The translations under genes and the position numbers were made by a program. The notes under the pieces were generated by a model. It had not been told where the DNA came from. It was given only the letters and a program-made list of their open reading frames with translations, and did not search any database. DNA of 64,000 bases from Melastoma dodecandrum (taxonomy: Eukaryota > Streptophyta > Magnoliopsida > Myrtales > Melastomataceae): assembly GCA_029817715.1 (NCBI GenBank), contig JARUPY010000093.1, positions 62,001 through 126,000 on the forward strand. The letters run 5' to 3'. Below, in pieces: positions 23,282 through 35,353 of the stretch (position 1 is its first letter; every line of letters begins with the position of its first letter).

Positions 23282-26200
23282 ATGCCCACTCCGGTCAGTT
23301 CGGCCAGGCAATGCCTGACACCGGACGCCGCCTCTGCCCTCGACGACGCCGTCTCCGTAGCCCGTCGCAGGGGCCACTCCCAGACCACTTCCCTCCACGC
23401 CGTCTCCGCCCTCCTCTCCGTTCCCTCCTCTGCCCTCCGTCACGCCTGCGCCCGTTCCAGGAACGCAGCCTACTCCCCCCGTCTCCAGTTCAAGGCCCTC
23501 GACCTCTGCCTCTCCGTCTCCCTCGACCGACTCCCCTCCTCCGGCCAGCTCTCCGATGACCCCCCCGTCTCCAACTCCCTCATGGCAGCGATCAAGCGCT
23601 CCCAGGCTAACCAGCGCCGCCAGCCTGAGAACTTCCACCTCTACCACCAGCTGGCCCTGTCTTCTTCTTCGTCCTCGTCCTCCATCAATAACATCATCAA
23701 GGTCGAGCTACGGAATCTTATCCTCAGCATCCTCGACGATCCGGTCGTCAGTCGCGTGTTTGGGGAGGCCGGTTTCCGGAGCACCGAGATTAAGCTGGCC
23801 ATCGTGCGCCCCTTGCCTCATCTGTTTCGGTACGGTCGGCCTAGAGGGGGACCACCGCTGTTTCTGGCGGACGGCCCGGAGTTCGGTCTGGGTGGTCGGA
23901 GGGGTCTGGGGTTTAATTTCCCCTTCTCTGTGTTCCCGGGTTATTCGGACGTGAACGAGAATTGCCGACGAATAGGAGAGCTGCTGCTGAGAGCCAAGGG
24001 GCGGAATCCCCTACTCGTGGGAGCATGTGCTACTGCCACCCTCCGGAACTTCGTCAACAGTGTCGAGAGCAAGAAGGATGGTTGCTTGCCGGCTGAATTA
24101 TCTGGGCTGAGCGTCATATCTCTTGAGGACGACCTACTGAAGCTAGTTGCCGAGGAAAAGGTTGACGATGCACGGTTGGATTCGGTGTTTTCTTCGGTGC
24201 GGACCTCGTCCGGCCCTGGCTTGCTCGTGAACTTTGGAGATCTGAAGGGTTATGTTAGTGATAGTGTAAATAGTTATGTCGTTGGCCTAGTGGTTGCTAG
24301 ATTTGCGAGATTGATGGAGGCACATAGCGGGAAAATATGGTTGATTGGTGCCACAACTAGTTACGATACCTACTCAAAGTTCTTGAGTAAGTTCCCCTCG
24401 GCGGAGAAGGAGCTGGATATGCAGATCCTGCCTATCACGACCCTGCGGCCCTCGATGGCGGAGTCCTATCCCCGATCCAGGTCACAAATAAATATAACAA
24501 AGTCCTTGCTCTTGAATTCATCTCAGATATGAGCTTTTGATGCGTGTATTACGGAAATATTAATTTGTTTTTCCTCTGACAGAGGTTGGTGGCTGTGGGT
24601 ACTTTCTGAACTGAACAGAATATTGATTGCCTTGTCTCTTGTTTGAGTTGTTTAAACTTTTGTGTTTGTTCTCTCCAGTTTCATTAAAGAATTGATGAGG
24701 GCTTCACCGATTTGAGTTGGCATGTTATTGAAGGATTGCTTCAGTTGTGAAAGAGAATGATTTGTCAGGCCTCTGTGATTTCCTCATTGCTTTTGTTCGC
24801 CATGATGAGGAACGAGAGGTTCCCTCCAATTAGGCATTGGTCGTCAACAAACTTTATTCAGAATTAAGCTGAAAAAGAATGTGTCAAGCAGACCCTCGTT
24901 GGAGAACAAATAAAAGCCTATCTGTAGGATATATCAGGAGAATTTCTTTTTCCCTTCCGCTGATTGGCTATTGTGATCTTCTATGTCAGAACTGAACTGT
25001 CTCACAGGACTCTTTGTTAACTGAGTTTTGTTTCTAATTGTCCATTTTCCTTTTCGTCCTTGCAGTTTGATGGAGTCATTTGTTCCCTTTGCGGGTTTTT
25101 TCTCCACGTCATCGGAGTTGAGTGTTCCTGTCTTGGGAAATTCATGTCGGGACATTTCTCCGCATGACATACATAATGAGAAAGGGAAACAGGAAGCTGC
25201 TCGCTCAACGGAAGGGAGTACGGTGGCTTCTGTGGCTGACCACTACCAGTGTAGTCTGCCTTTGTGGCTGCGGATTCCTGAGCTTGGGGTGAAAGACGGT
25301 GCAAAGGTTCAGTTAACTTCTCGAGTCTTTTTGATAGCTATTGCTTCTTATTATCCGAAACAATAGCTCTTATGGGGCTCGGCTTTTGAACTTTGCTGCC
25401 TTTTTCTTCAGAGCGAAGATGATGGATCAAGTACAATAGCCTGCGCCGTTCAAAAGAAATTGCCGTGTACGTCGCAGCATTCTGATAAACCGTTAACAAA
25501 TTCTACTGCTCCTGGAGCATCCCACTTTGAAACCGTCATAGGCTTTCAGCCTGCCAAGGAGAGTAGGCAGAACGAACATAACCAAAGTTTGAGCAAAAAC
25601 GATTCATGCTTATATGAGACAGGGTGTAGGAGCAACAGCTCTTCCGCATCCGTGGAGTCGCAGAAAGTAATGACTTCACAACTCACCATCGAAGCTCCTC
25701 AGTTTTCCAAGACTAAGAAGGAGGGTTTCCTATCCAAGCTAATGGATAAACCTCCTAATGTTGAAAGAATCAATCCATGTGCTTTCGAATCCCCTGACTT
25801 CGGTGGCCATAGTTTAAGTACTGATGACGGTGATCAAACCTCCCCTGCATCTGCAACTTCTGTAACAACCAGCTTAGGACTGGGTGCTGCGCACACTTCT
25901 GAAGCAGGAGAATTCGACGTCAGGGGAAATACAACCGTCTGTCCTAGTCCTCTGTGCGGCAGTTCAACCAAAGAAATCAGCCGGCAAGATACACGGCAAT
26001 CTTCACCCGGGCTATCTCCTGATGTTGATCATATGGACTTCAAAATGCTTCATGGAGATCTAATGAAGAAGTTGGGAAGACAGGATGAGGCAGTAAGATC
26101 AATCAGTGAAGCCATTTGTCGAGCAACAAACGTAACTCGTAAAACAGCTTCGAGAGGAGACATGTGGTTTACTTTTCTTGGAGCTGATATGATTGGGAAG

Positions 26201-27304
26201 AGGAGAATTGCCGTTGCCCTCTCAGATATCCTTCACAAACATCTGATCTATGTCGACTTATGTCCCCAAGGAGGAATGAAGCATGATGATGTGATCTTCC
26301 CTCGGAAGGGAGAAAGTTATGTTGATAAATACAGAGGCAAGACTACTGTTGATGTCATAGCTGGAGAGTTGGCAAAGAATCCCTGCTCAATTGTTTTCAT
26401 TGAAAATGTGGAAAAGGCCGACGAACAGGTTCAAGGTAACTTGTCCCAGGCCTTTTGGAGTGGGAAATTTTCAGATTCATATGGTAGAGAAGTGAGCATC
26501 AGGAATGTTGTGGTAATTGCAACTTCAAATTTAGTGAAAATTGAGGGAGTCCTATCTGCAGCGGATGAAGGAAGTAGGTATTCCGAGGACAGAATTCTAG
26601 GAACTCAATGCCGAAAAATGAAAATATTATTTGAAGGGGTTATTGGGGATGCCGCTGTTGATAATCACGGCTGGGCTCTTCCTGGGTGGAAGTCTCTGGC
26701 GAACAAGAGGAAACTTAGTGGTCGCTCGAATGAAAAAGTCGTGCTCCTTGAAGCGTCAGGCAATGTAGAAGGGCCTAACAAAAAGTTTCCCCGAGGGTTT
26801 GACTTGAACCTTCCCGCAGGTAGCACAGAAACTCTTGGTGGTGATGACGGTGGTTTTGCGGATATTGAAGCAACTGCCGATGACAACATGAAGTGGCTGT
26901 CCGAATTCATCGATCGGATGGATTTGACAGTGACTTTCAAGCCGTACGACCTCGACTCCATCGCCGATCTCATTCTCAAGGAAATACGGGACAGTTTCCG
27001 GAGATTAGTCGGTTCAGAATTTTTGCTGGAGGTTGATTCCAAAGTCATTGACCAGTTAGTATTGACTGCATACATACACGACAGCGGGAAAGTCTGGGAG
27101 GCGTGGTTGGAGCAAGTCCTGAACAGGGAACTCAGGGAACTTCGGAGGCGATACCATCTCGCCGAGAGATCCATCATCAGACTTTTAACGTGCGAGGAAG
27201 AGCCTTTGTGGGAAGACGTGGCCTTCGGGGGCCACCTCCCCTCTAGCATTATCACAGCAGATTCATTGTCACAACCCGGAGTTGCTACCACTCTTTATAA
27301 TTAA
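23282..27304 (+). CDS. SMXL7: SMXL6/7/8-type (D53) Clp-ATPase-like transcriptional repressor of strigolactone signalling
   Basis: Three exons join in phase, 23282-24480, 25066-25306 and 25412-27304, giving 1110 residues, the size of Arabidopsis SMXL7. In known plants D53/SMXL proteins repress shoot-branching targets in the nucleus and are destroyed through D14 and the F-box protein MAX2/D3. The N-terminus MPTPVSSARQCLTPDAA and the double Clp-N region (to about residue 180) are typical. A degenerate P-loop region reads GADMIGKRR. The segment KYRGKTTVDVIAGEL contains the RGKT motif needed for strigolactone-induced degradation in D53; it is intact, placing the gene in the SMXL6/7/8 clade rather than the non-degradable SMXL3/4/5 clade. 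An EAR motif GFDLNLP near residue 950 would recruit TOPLESS. The acceptor at 25066 restores the conserved SYPRSSLMESFVPFGG-like stretch across the junction (here with A for G). No breaks are seen. Confidence 0.93.
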
Positions 27305-27534
27305 AATTCTGGGGCACTTAGCATATATAGCATGTAGCCTGTATAGATCATATTAAGTAATGAGGGAGGTTTTTTTGTGCTAATTTTTGACCCGGGGTGA
27401 TCCCATCAATTCGGGTGTTGCTTTTTAATGCATTGTAAGTCGGCTGCTGTACATATAAGGGGCTTTGCATATTATGTCCAGTCCTAGTCACTTTGTAGTT
27501 AAGTCTTATGGTTTGTTGCCTCCTTATCGGTATT

Positions 27535-27565
<31 letters not shown>

Positions 27566-28055
27566 GGAGGGAGAAGGTTTGACTAGTTTTGGGTAATTAA
27601 AAGCTTGTTTTCTTTTTTAGTGTCCACGGCTTGTCGCATTTGAAAAAAGTTGGGCCTTTCTAATAGGCCCATTGGGATTTTGGGCCTAAAGAATTAGGAC
27701 AACGGGCTTGTCATCATCCCAGGACCATTACCTCGTACTTCTCCCTCTCTCTCTCGTCAGCAAAGCAGCTCTGACGTCGGAGCTGACAAAACGTCCCCAC
27801 CCTCTTCACGCTTCCCCACCTTCCCCCTCCCTTGCCTTCCTCCTCTTTCTCTGTTCTCGTGTTTCTGTCTGGATGTGTTGAATCTTGATTCGCAAGCTAC
27901 TCCCCGCGGAAGAAAAAGACTTCGATCTTTCTTTCTCGTCTGAAGGAACCACCTCTGGGAGTTTCCTTATCGCAGATCTTGTTGGTTGTATGGGAGGGTA
28001 GAAAAAGGGGCGTAACCGTTTTCTGGGTCAGATCGGGGGCGGTGAGGGTGGGATA
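27305..28055 (+). promoter_or_regulatory. Promoter region of the Alfin-like gene with site II elements
   Basis: The region between SMXL and the Alfin-like gene holds a TA/GA microsatellite at 27532-27568 and then three GGGCCT/AGGCCC motifs at 27652-27687. These are TCP-bound site II elements, common upstream of housekeeping plant genes. A CT-rich stretch at 27740-27870 probably contains the transcription start and 5' UTR. No coding sequence is seen. Confidence 0.55.
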
Positions 28056-29865
28056 ATGGCTTCTTCTGTTTCGTCCTGGAGCCCCCGCACCGTCGAAGAG
28101 ATCTTCAGGGATTATTCCTCTCGTCGCTCCGGTCTGGTTCGTGCGCTCGTTAACGGTAAAACCCCAGTATTCTACACCCCACCTCCTCCTCCTCCGTTCC
28201 CTTGCTCTCCTGTTGTGCATGTTGTTTTGGATCGAGGTTGACTCTTTTCTGGGTTGCTTTTGGGTTTCAGACGTGGACGAGTTCTACACGCTGTGTGATC
28301 CAGGTTAGTGAAGAGGATTTCTTTCTTTGTGTTGTTTTGATGTTCTGGTTTTGGGTATTAAAGAAAGGATCTTGTGTTGTGGGGATTCTTCCTCCGTGGT
28401 AGTTTGGTTATCGGGAGTGTTTGCTGTTGTTTCGGAATCTGGGTTTTGACTGCTCTGTTTGGCCCATGGCGAAAATGATGAGAAACCCGTAATAGGTTTG
28501 CTCAGTAGATGCACTTTCTTAATTTATCTCATGGGTTGATGTGCATCATTGACGTTCTATTCCATTATCTGATGAAAGGAACCCAAACTCGTGGATTGTT
28601 GTGGTTGGAGACATTAAGCGTACGATAGCTTTTTGTAACATTTTGAATTGTTCAGTGCATGTTGAGCTTTCGAGAAAGAAAAAGGAAATGGTGACGTTTG
28701 TGCGATGTTATGTGGTTCTCGGTGTTTTGAGTTTTGATTGCTTCCTTCATTTTGTAGAGAAGGAGAACTTGTGTCTGTATGGCCACACAAATGAATCCTG
28801 GGAGGTGGCACTTCCTGCAGAGGAAGTCCCCCCTGAGCTTCCTGAACCGGCTTTAGGGATTAATTTTGCGAGGGATGGAATGAAACGTAAGGATTGGCTT
28901 TCCTTGGTTGCTGTTCACAGTGATTGTTGGCTCCTATCTGTTGCCTTCTATTTCGGCGCTCGACTTAACCGCAACGATAGGTATGTCATTTCTAGACATC
29001 TTGTCATGAATTTATTCCTTTGTTACAATACATGATTCATGGCCTAAAGCATCCCAATTAGTTCCTAGAGTTTGTGAATGGAGAGTAATTCTTTTGCTTT
29101 TGCGCTGAGTGTACTGGTCTGTCTTAGTAACTAATCAATGAATTCATACGGTGCATAGTTGTACATGCTTGTTTTCTCTTTTTTTCTTTTTGTGGGTGGA
29201 TGTCTTTGGGGGATTGCAGCTTTAATGTTAAAGTATAAATTTTCTGTCACCATTAGGGTTTGTTTTGCCCTTTTTAGAATATTATATTCATAAGGTCAGC
29301 TTCTAGTACATAAGATGACTGGTTCCTAGGACCTTGCTTCTTTCTCCTCATCAATTTGGTGGTTTGGACTTTATTGGTGAAAGCTTGCACTAGTTCAGGT
29401 GCCTTTTGTTGAGGCAAGGGATGCCAGTTGTTTATACCGATGGTTTCTGAATAATCTTGGGATTGTTCCTTCAGGAGCATAAACTTTAGCTCATTATTAG
29501 TATTTTCTCATCAGGAAGCGTCTGTTCAGCCTGATCAACGACCTGCCAACCCTTTTTGAAGTTGTATCCGAAAGGAAGCCACTAAAAGACAAGCCTAGCA
29601 TAGATGGTGGTAGCAAATCTAAGAACACCACCAAGGTAAACAATGCCCTGTGCGGCTGATAACTGGAGGTTATCCTATTCCGGGCGGCTTTTAACATCTG
29701 GGTCTGTTTCTCTGCGCACAGAGGTCGTCAAACGATGGACAGGCTCAAAGAGCTTCGAAGTCGTACGACGAGAGCAACGGCGAAGAGGTGGCTCAAAAGC
29801 TTACATGTGGAATGATTTTGACAAATTTTGTACGTGATTGTGCGTGTGACGGTGTGATATCGTGA
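28056..29865 (+). CDS. AL: Alfin-like protein, 5' part (PHD finger separated from it)
   Basis: Exons 28056-28155, 28271-28303, 28758-28980, 29515-29635 and 29722 onward encode the Alfin N-terminal domain: [49 protein letters not shown] and [11 protein letters not shown] are diagnostic. All junctions are GT-AG and in phase. Alfin-like proteins are nuclear H3K4me3 readers whose C-terminal PHD finger binds the mark. Here exon 5 reads [12 protein letters not shown] and then enters the inverted repeat at 29790, ending at a stop at 29863-29865, for 206 residues instead of about 250. The missing PHD exon is at 51297-51505 in the same orientation. As assembled, only a PHD-less protein could be made unless a 21-kb stretch is spliced out. 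No other lesion is seen, so the split looks recent. Confidence 0.88.
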
Positions 29866-30304
29866 TGCCAACCACGCTGCTTACTCACGGTGTCGGGCTG
29901 ATGGAGTCAATCGAACTCGGTTTTAAGACAAACCGACGGATGTTCGTTCATATTGTCACGGCGGTTCGAATGTATGACAAGAAATAACGTATGAATTTAC
30001 ATCATTTCTGCCTACTCTAAGTGGAAACACTTACTAGTTTCATTGGTCGGTCGCTCGAAAGCCGAAGATCTTGAAGGCATGAGATATAGTATATATCTGT
30101 ATGTAGAGATGTATTGTATTTATGTACATGCCCTATTACTGGTGGCTTGTTGATCGTCCAAATCTTTCCTTGTCCTTCTCGACTTAATGGGTTTCCTCGT
30201 TCGTCCGGTCAATTACTACTCTCTCAAGTGTTAACCTTGGTTTTGATGATGTGTTATAAATTCATAATAATGTGTTGTAACACTTCACTTATCTTTAGTA
30301 ATGA
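29790..30304 (+). repeat. Left arm of a 515-bp perfect inverted repeat
   Basis: The 515 bases from GGCTCAAAAGCTTACATG to the TAATGA ending at 30304 reappear as exact reverse complement at 50782-51296. I compared the whole length and found no mismatch or indel. The arm starts inside the Alfin-like coding exon (the first seven bases also read as gene sequence). It ends inside an LTR-like repeat that begins near 30229 and runs on past the arm. Confidence 0.95.
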
Positions 30305-31744
30305 GCTTGAGCAAAGTGTTGTTGAGCCTGAGCTATACGTTGCTACAGTAAGTCGTTACTGTTTTATTACGCTTGCTCATTGGAAATTTTGAAATAATAT
30401 TTTCTTTTGCAAAATATTTCGGATTATCTCGGAATATATTTAAAACAAATATTTAGATGTCTAAATACGGCAACTCAAAATCAGAATATTGTCTTTCCAA
30501 TTAAAGATTTCGAAACAATACATAAGGGAAGTTACCGTTTAAGGACTTTCCAGACCGTTGAGCAGGTATCCGCTCAGATTGGTTCGACGTGCTATGCATG
30601 CGACCCTCTAGGTCATATACACGAAGGCAGTGTATACACAAATTAAGGTAACCGTCTAGCAATAGTTTTTAGTCACCCAACGTGTTTGGATAATGATCAT
30701 AAATCATATACCAATATGAACTGATTACTGTGTAGTTAAATCTCTTCATCTAACCGACATCCCAATTAATTCGGTGCAAAATACATCATCACTAAATTAA
30801 TTATTTTACTTGATTATCAATACATAATAAACACTCTTGAATGTAAAACATTCTTTCCATGGCCATATATTTTAAAGTCACTAATATCTATATCAAGTGG
30901 TCTCCATGTCAACTCTCTACTCCAAAAGATCGATGAATCCTATATTGACTAAACAATACTCTTTCAACGCTATGTCACACACCCAACAATCATATTACTC
31001 ACAATCCGGTTAAATACTGTTTTTTAATGACGTCAAAGTGCACAAACTCCACTCTAGAATAAATGAAGGTCTCAAATCAAAAGATTAGTTACACTCGTCC
31101 ATAAAGAGGATTGACCAATCATGTTTAATATGTGGTATCATCTTAAACGGGTCGTCTCCAGTATCCCTAATCTCAGGGTACCCCTAAGTATAACTTAGAT
31201 ATATTATCCCTCGGTCTATCTTGACCTCAGTTATACTCAGCGATGATCTAGATGTCCATGTCCCCTCTAAACATCTATCCGATCACGGACTATTTCAGAT
31301 TAATATACTCATTAATCTGTGAAACTTTATCATTAATAATTTTACATGCAGAAAAGTAAAATAATCAATGACAAATACTCGCCTTTATTAATTATTTATC
31401 CACAAATACAATAAAGTGTCTTGGCACATAAGTGCACACACTAAGAGGGCGGAAGGACGTTGGCAATGTGGGGGACTGGGGGAAGATCCATCGGTACTGA
31501 AACTGAAGTAGTTAGTTTAGTTACTTCAGCTGTTTTTGTTTGAGTGATTTTTTATGTAGCGAGGATGATTGAGAGCTGCGCTTTGATACATTGCGATAGC
31601 CAGAGAGAGAGAGAGGGAGGGAGGGGGAGTTTAGAAATGGGATAAATGTGAAGCTAAAGTTTTTATTATTGTAGTAGATGCTGCTTATCTGGGCCGAAGA
31701 GAGATTGAGGTTATAGAAACGAGTCCAGCTAACTGCTGCAGAAG
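30305..31744. other. Repeat-like non-coding DNA
   Basis: LTR-like sequence starting TGTTAACCTTGGTTTTGATG near 30229 continues from the left arm. It is related to the repeat at about 40128, sharing GAGC.TGAGCAA and ACAGTAAG-type blocks. The part at about 30650-31440 is AT-rich and looks like an inverted retroelement LTR, but no coding domain supports this. An AG-rich tract lies at 31600-31630. No gene is recognised. Confidence 0.4.
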
Positions 31745-31845
31745 ATGGTGAAGATGTCCGTGGTAATGAAGCGAGCAATTCTCCTTCTCCATGCTTTCTC
31801 CCTCTCCCTCTCATGGATGGCTTCGGGTGACATGATCGCCCCCAA
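31745..31845 (+). other. Possible first exon of an unrecognised secreted protein
   Basis: ATG at 31745 opens a frame reading MVKMSVVMKRAILLLHAFSL, a plausible signal peptide, followed by SLSWMASGDMIAPK and a weak donor-like AAG|GTCATC near 31847. I could not connect it to a convincing next exon. A MITE sits about 80 bases downstream. It may be the remains of a gene or a chance ORF. Confidence 0.25.
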
Positions 31846-31926
31846 GGTCATCGTCCTCTCTCCTCTCTCTTCTTACATCCGCGGTGATGTTGCTCCTTTA
31901 CCACTCTTATGGCGGTTTGTTCTTGT

Positions 31927-32352
31927 CAGGGGTGTTAATGAGCCGAGTCGGGCTCGGAGACCCCTTAGCCAATTTTGAGCCCGGGTAAAATTGTATCGGC
32001 CCGAATTCGAGCCTGAACCTCATGGGATTCGGATAATCTAACCCAAGCCTAAATCCGATAAAAAAATTTCAGCTTGGGCCCGAGTCCGATCTCGACCGGA
32101 GCTCTTTGCCTCTTCTCCCTTTACACCTATGGGCAAATTTTAAAATTTAAATGTTATTTTATATTTTAATTTAATTATTTATAAAAATTATCAAGCCGGG
32201 CCGGACAGCTTTTCGAGCCGGAAAGTCTGTCCTAGCCCGACTTGATCGTAAAAAGTAAGGCCCGAGCCTTGAGCCCAACTAAAGTTTGACTTTTGTCAAG
32301 TCAGGCTCGGGCCAAATAGTTCGCGGACCGGCCCGACTCATTAACATTCCTA
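31927..32352. mobile_element. Non-autonomous hAT-type MITE with 8-bp target-site duplication
   Basis: A 426-bp element starts CAGGGGTGTTAATGAG and ends with the inverted CTCATTAACATTCCTA, giving imperfect terminal inverted repeats of about 16-20 bases. It is flanked by perfect 8-bp direct repeats GTTCTTGT at 31919-31926 and 32353-32360. The 8-bp duplication and A/G-rich GGGGTGTTAA termini fit the hAT superfamily. The interior is GC-rich with repeated GGCCCGA motifs and carries no transposase, so it depends on an element elsewhere for mobility. Confidence 0.85.
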
Positions 32353-32360
32353 GTTCTTGT

Positions 32361-33345
32361 TTGTCTTTGGGCCGGTTATGTTTCGCGCTGCTCTGGTTAA
32401 GGAACCTGAATGGCCATGGTAAGTCTCTTCGAGTCGTTTCCTCCTCGGATCCGGGTTTTCTTTCGTGCGTTGTGGCTAGGGAGGCCGAATGGGCAGGCCT
32501 ATCGAGGTAGATTTTGTGGTTTCTTTCCTTGTTTCGTCCAACCAATGGCCATACCCTATCTCGCGCAAGAACTGGGTTGTTAGCACACATGTTTGGATCC
32601 TCCCGCCGAGTTCCAAACACTTCGGCGGCAAAAACGGGCATGAAGGAGGAAGCGATTCGCCGCTATCAAAATAAATGCGTAGACATAGAAAACTAACTCA
32701 TGTGCAAGAAGATCACTCATCCATGTTGAACTTTTGATTAGCTTTAGAGATAAGTGATATTGGATTAAACTCCCTAAAACGACGACGTATCCCCAAAACC
32801 TTTCCTTCGTGCCTTTCCCCCCTCCGCTGCCGGTCAGCTCCACCGCCGCCGGCACCAGCGCCACCATCCCCATCCCCACTTCTCATTACACCCACCCACG
32901 ACGACAATCCTCCCCCTCCCTCCACCATCATTCCTCTGTCCCCACCCACTACTTTTCCCTCCCTTTGAATTCCCTCCACCGTTTCTTCCACCGTTTTGAC
33001 TCCCTCCCACTCCCCTTCCCATTTCTCTCCCTCTGCAACAAGAATCGAAGATGTCCCACCTCCTCTTCCTAGCCATCCTCCTCGAATCCTCCCTCGTCTT
33101 CTTCCTCCTTGATACATGAATTAAGGATGATATATGACGGTACCTTGGGAACAAGCTAGGAAGCAACTGGGCCGATTTAAGGCTGGCCCATCCGGAGGAA
33201 GGAGGCTCGACCAAGAAGCCAGAAGGGAGACGGGTTAGATATAAGGGGGTGTGCGTGTTTCTGTTAGGGAATGAGGAAACGAATGATAGAAGATTGAGGG
33301 CGTGCGTGGAGAGGTGACGAACGTGGTAGAACTCATCGGAGTGTG
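32361..33345. other. No gene recognised; C-rich low-complexity DNA
   Basis: Sequence to the right of the MITE continues the pre-insertion flank. The stretch 32800-33110 is strongly C/T-rich with CCACC and CTCCC runs, which generates long spurious glycine/arginine-rich frames on the minus strand and proline/serine-rich frames on the plus strand. A GATA/TTAAGG-rich stretch leads into the BAP31-like pseudogene. Confidence 0.5.
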
Positions 33346-33365
33346 GTGGAGCGCGGCTGTTGTCT

Positions 33366-34606
33366 GAGGAGATTCAACGGTGTTTGTTATATTCCTGGTT
33401 TCCCCCCATCACTCCTCTTCAAGACCCCTCTCAGGAAGCTCTCCATTCTCCTCGATCACCTCAAGCGGGGCCGCGGCCCCATCGTCGTGAAGACCGTCTG
33501 CGGGACCCTCCTCGTCCTTCTTGGTTCCGGGGTTCGTAGCATGGCCAAGATCCGGAGCCAGGGTTCCGAGGATTCGCCTGTCGGGCCAGTTGATCAGGTC
33601 CTCATGGCTAGGCGACCACTCTCCTCGGTGATATTCAATTCATGGGAGATAATGTTTCGATCTTTCGGCATTGATTTGGGATGTGATCTGCTGCTGCTCA
33701 GTGATTAGGAGGAATTGAGGTTTTTTCTTATTGATTTGGAGTTCAGCTCTAAGTTTCAGAGTGTTTTTGCTGTTGGATCTGGTGCTGGAGTTCCATAATT
33801 TCGATCGATGAGTAATGGGCGCAACTAGATGGGAGTGGTCAGGTGTCTTGTCTAGTTTGTGTACATTGCGGGCAATCTCACAGGATCAGCCGCGGGTCTG
33901 TTAGCTAAAATTTGGGGTTGACAATTTGCAGCATGTCGGTTCATGTGCTGGGACCAGGATCGCATTAACTGACTAAGAAATTGACTATGATGCGGCGGTC
34001 TATTGAAAGGGACTCTTGAACCAGAAATGTAGCGAGTGTAATGTTTCTCTTGTGAATCATGAAGACCTCCTTGTTATTCTGTATGTTGTCCAAGGAGACG
34101 ATTTATTGCATATCTCCTTTTGATCCTGCTGCCTGGGTTTATTTTGATAGTAGCTTGTTCGAAATGTGGAGCTCATTAAGTGGGCGTAAGGCAACAGGGT
34201 GTATGTTGGTGTTCTTTTGTCGTTGATTATGTTTGAGGGTCTGATCGGATGTGTTTGGGTTTACTGGTACATTCAGAAAGCAATTTGGTGTTGAATTGCA
34301 TCGGCTGATCGGAGGAGCCATTCTCTTCCTCGCTTTGATGATCCCAGCAGCTTAGAGGATGTAAAAAGAAGTCTAGAGGAGGAAACGAGGACTCTACAAG
34401 AAAAGGTTGAGATTCTGGAATCAGATCTCGCGGCTAAGGCGAAAGATGTCAACACTGCCGAGGCTAGCGTGATCACTCTGAGGAAGCAATCAGAAGGTTT
34501 CCTTCTTGAGTATGATCGGTTGCTCGAGGAAAACCAGAATCTCAGACGCCAATTGCAGGTACTAGACCGGAGATTGTTGCACTCGGCCAGTAAAAAGAAT
34601 AGCTGA
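33366..34606 (+). pseudogene. BAP31-like ER membrane protein pseudogene
   Basis: Two parts of a plant B-cell-receptor-associated-protein-31-like gene are clear. 33412-33612 reads LLFKTPLRKLSILLDHLKRG, then GRGPIVVKTVCGTLLVLLGS and the conserved VDQVLMA. 34351-34606 is the coiled-coil C-terminus with RKQSEGFLLEYDRLLEENQN and a C-terminal KKNS where the family has a dilysine ER-retrieval signal. Live family members are ER proteins involved in protein export and quality control. The usual start region (MIQL-) is frameshifted near 33370-33410. The third membrane segment and the HHYIREL region between the two parts are mostly missing; only AILFLALMI survives near 34311-34340. A good acceptor precedes 34351, so this is a decayed intron-bearing copy, not a processed one. 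Confidence 0.75.
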
Positions 34607-35353
34607 TTCCATTCATCTCTTGTTTTAGACCAAATAGCTTCTTGTTGAAATTTGATTTGTCAAAAGTGAGTTTTCTTCTTCTCTTCTTTTCTCCCTGGGA
34701 TATGTGAAATTCGGTAAACGATCTGAAAAGGGTTGATATTGATTGTTTCGAATCAGCTGTTTGCATTGCTTTCGTGAATCGGGTAGTTTTCTTTAAACCA
34801 AAAGTCGGGTAGTTGAGTTCATGCTCGCAAATCTTGACCCTGACGAATCATGATAATGCGAGAATGAGGTTGGTCATCCTCGGTAGGACGCTTATCCAGT
34901 TTCAGGGCAGTGAGCACGGACAAGCAGAGGAAAAACCATGATAGAGGACCGTGATAAAAGAAGCATGGAGCTGTTTGCTGTACTCGACCTCATCACCTTG
35001 GGTTACTCTGCCGACACAACCAGGAACAGAAGCGGCCTGCAGATCTGCACATCGTTCAAAGTAGCTCTGCTAAAATGAGGTTCCACTCGACCACGTTCAT
35101 CTTTGCGGGAATGAGAAGAGAAGCCCGACATGTCCCGATGCTCGCATTTGTGTCGTGAGGGGGATCCAAGTTGGTGTACTGATACTTGATGAAATTTTAT
35201 TGATCATACGATGTAAATCACACCAGAACTATTAATGTATGCCCACATGAATTGTTTTATTACATAACGAATAATGTCCGAAGAGGACAATAAATAACTT
35301 ATTGAAAGACTAAAATGTTACTCATGTGGTTCCTGTGTACATCGGAGGTTTCC
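34607..35353. other. Intergenic region between BAP31-like pseudogene and STIG1 gene
   Basis: No coding sequence is recognised. The region includes the 3' flank of the pseudogene and, near 35200-35330, the presumed 3' UTR of the minus-strand STIG1-like gene. Confidence 0.5.

Noticed and set aside
29866..30392. Coding ORF at 30114-30392 and its copy at 50757-50972 on the minus strand
   Set aside because: Both are readings of the inverted arms; the composition is non-coding and there is no family match.
32713..33214. Glycine/arginine-rich frames of 126-134 codons
   Set aside because: They result from a C/T-rich low-complexity stretch; different frames on both strands are open at once.
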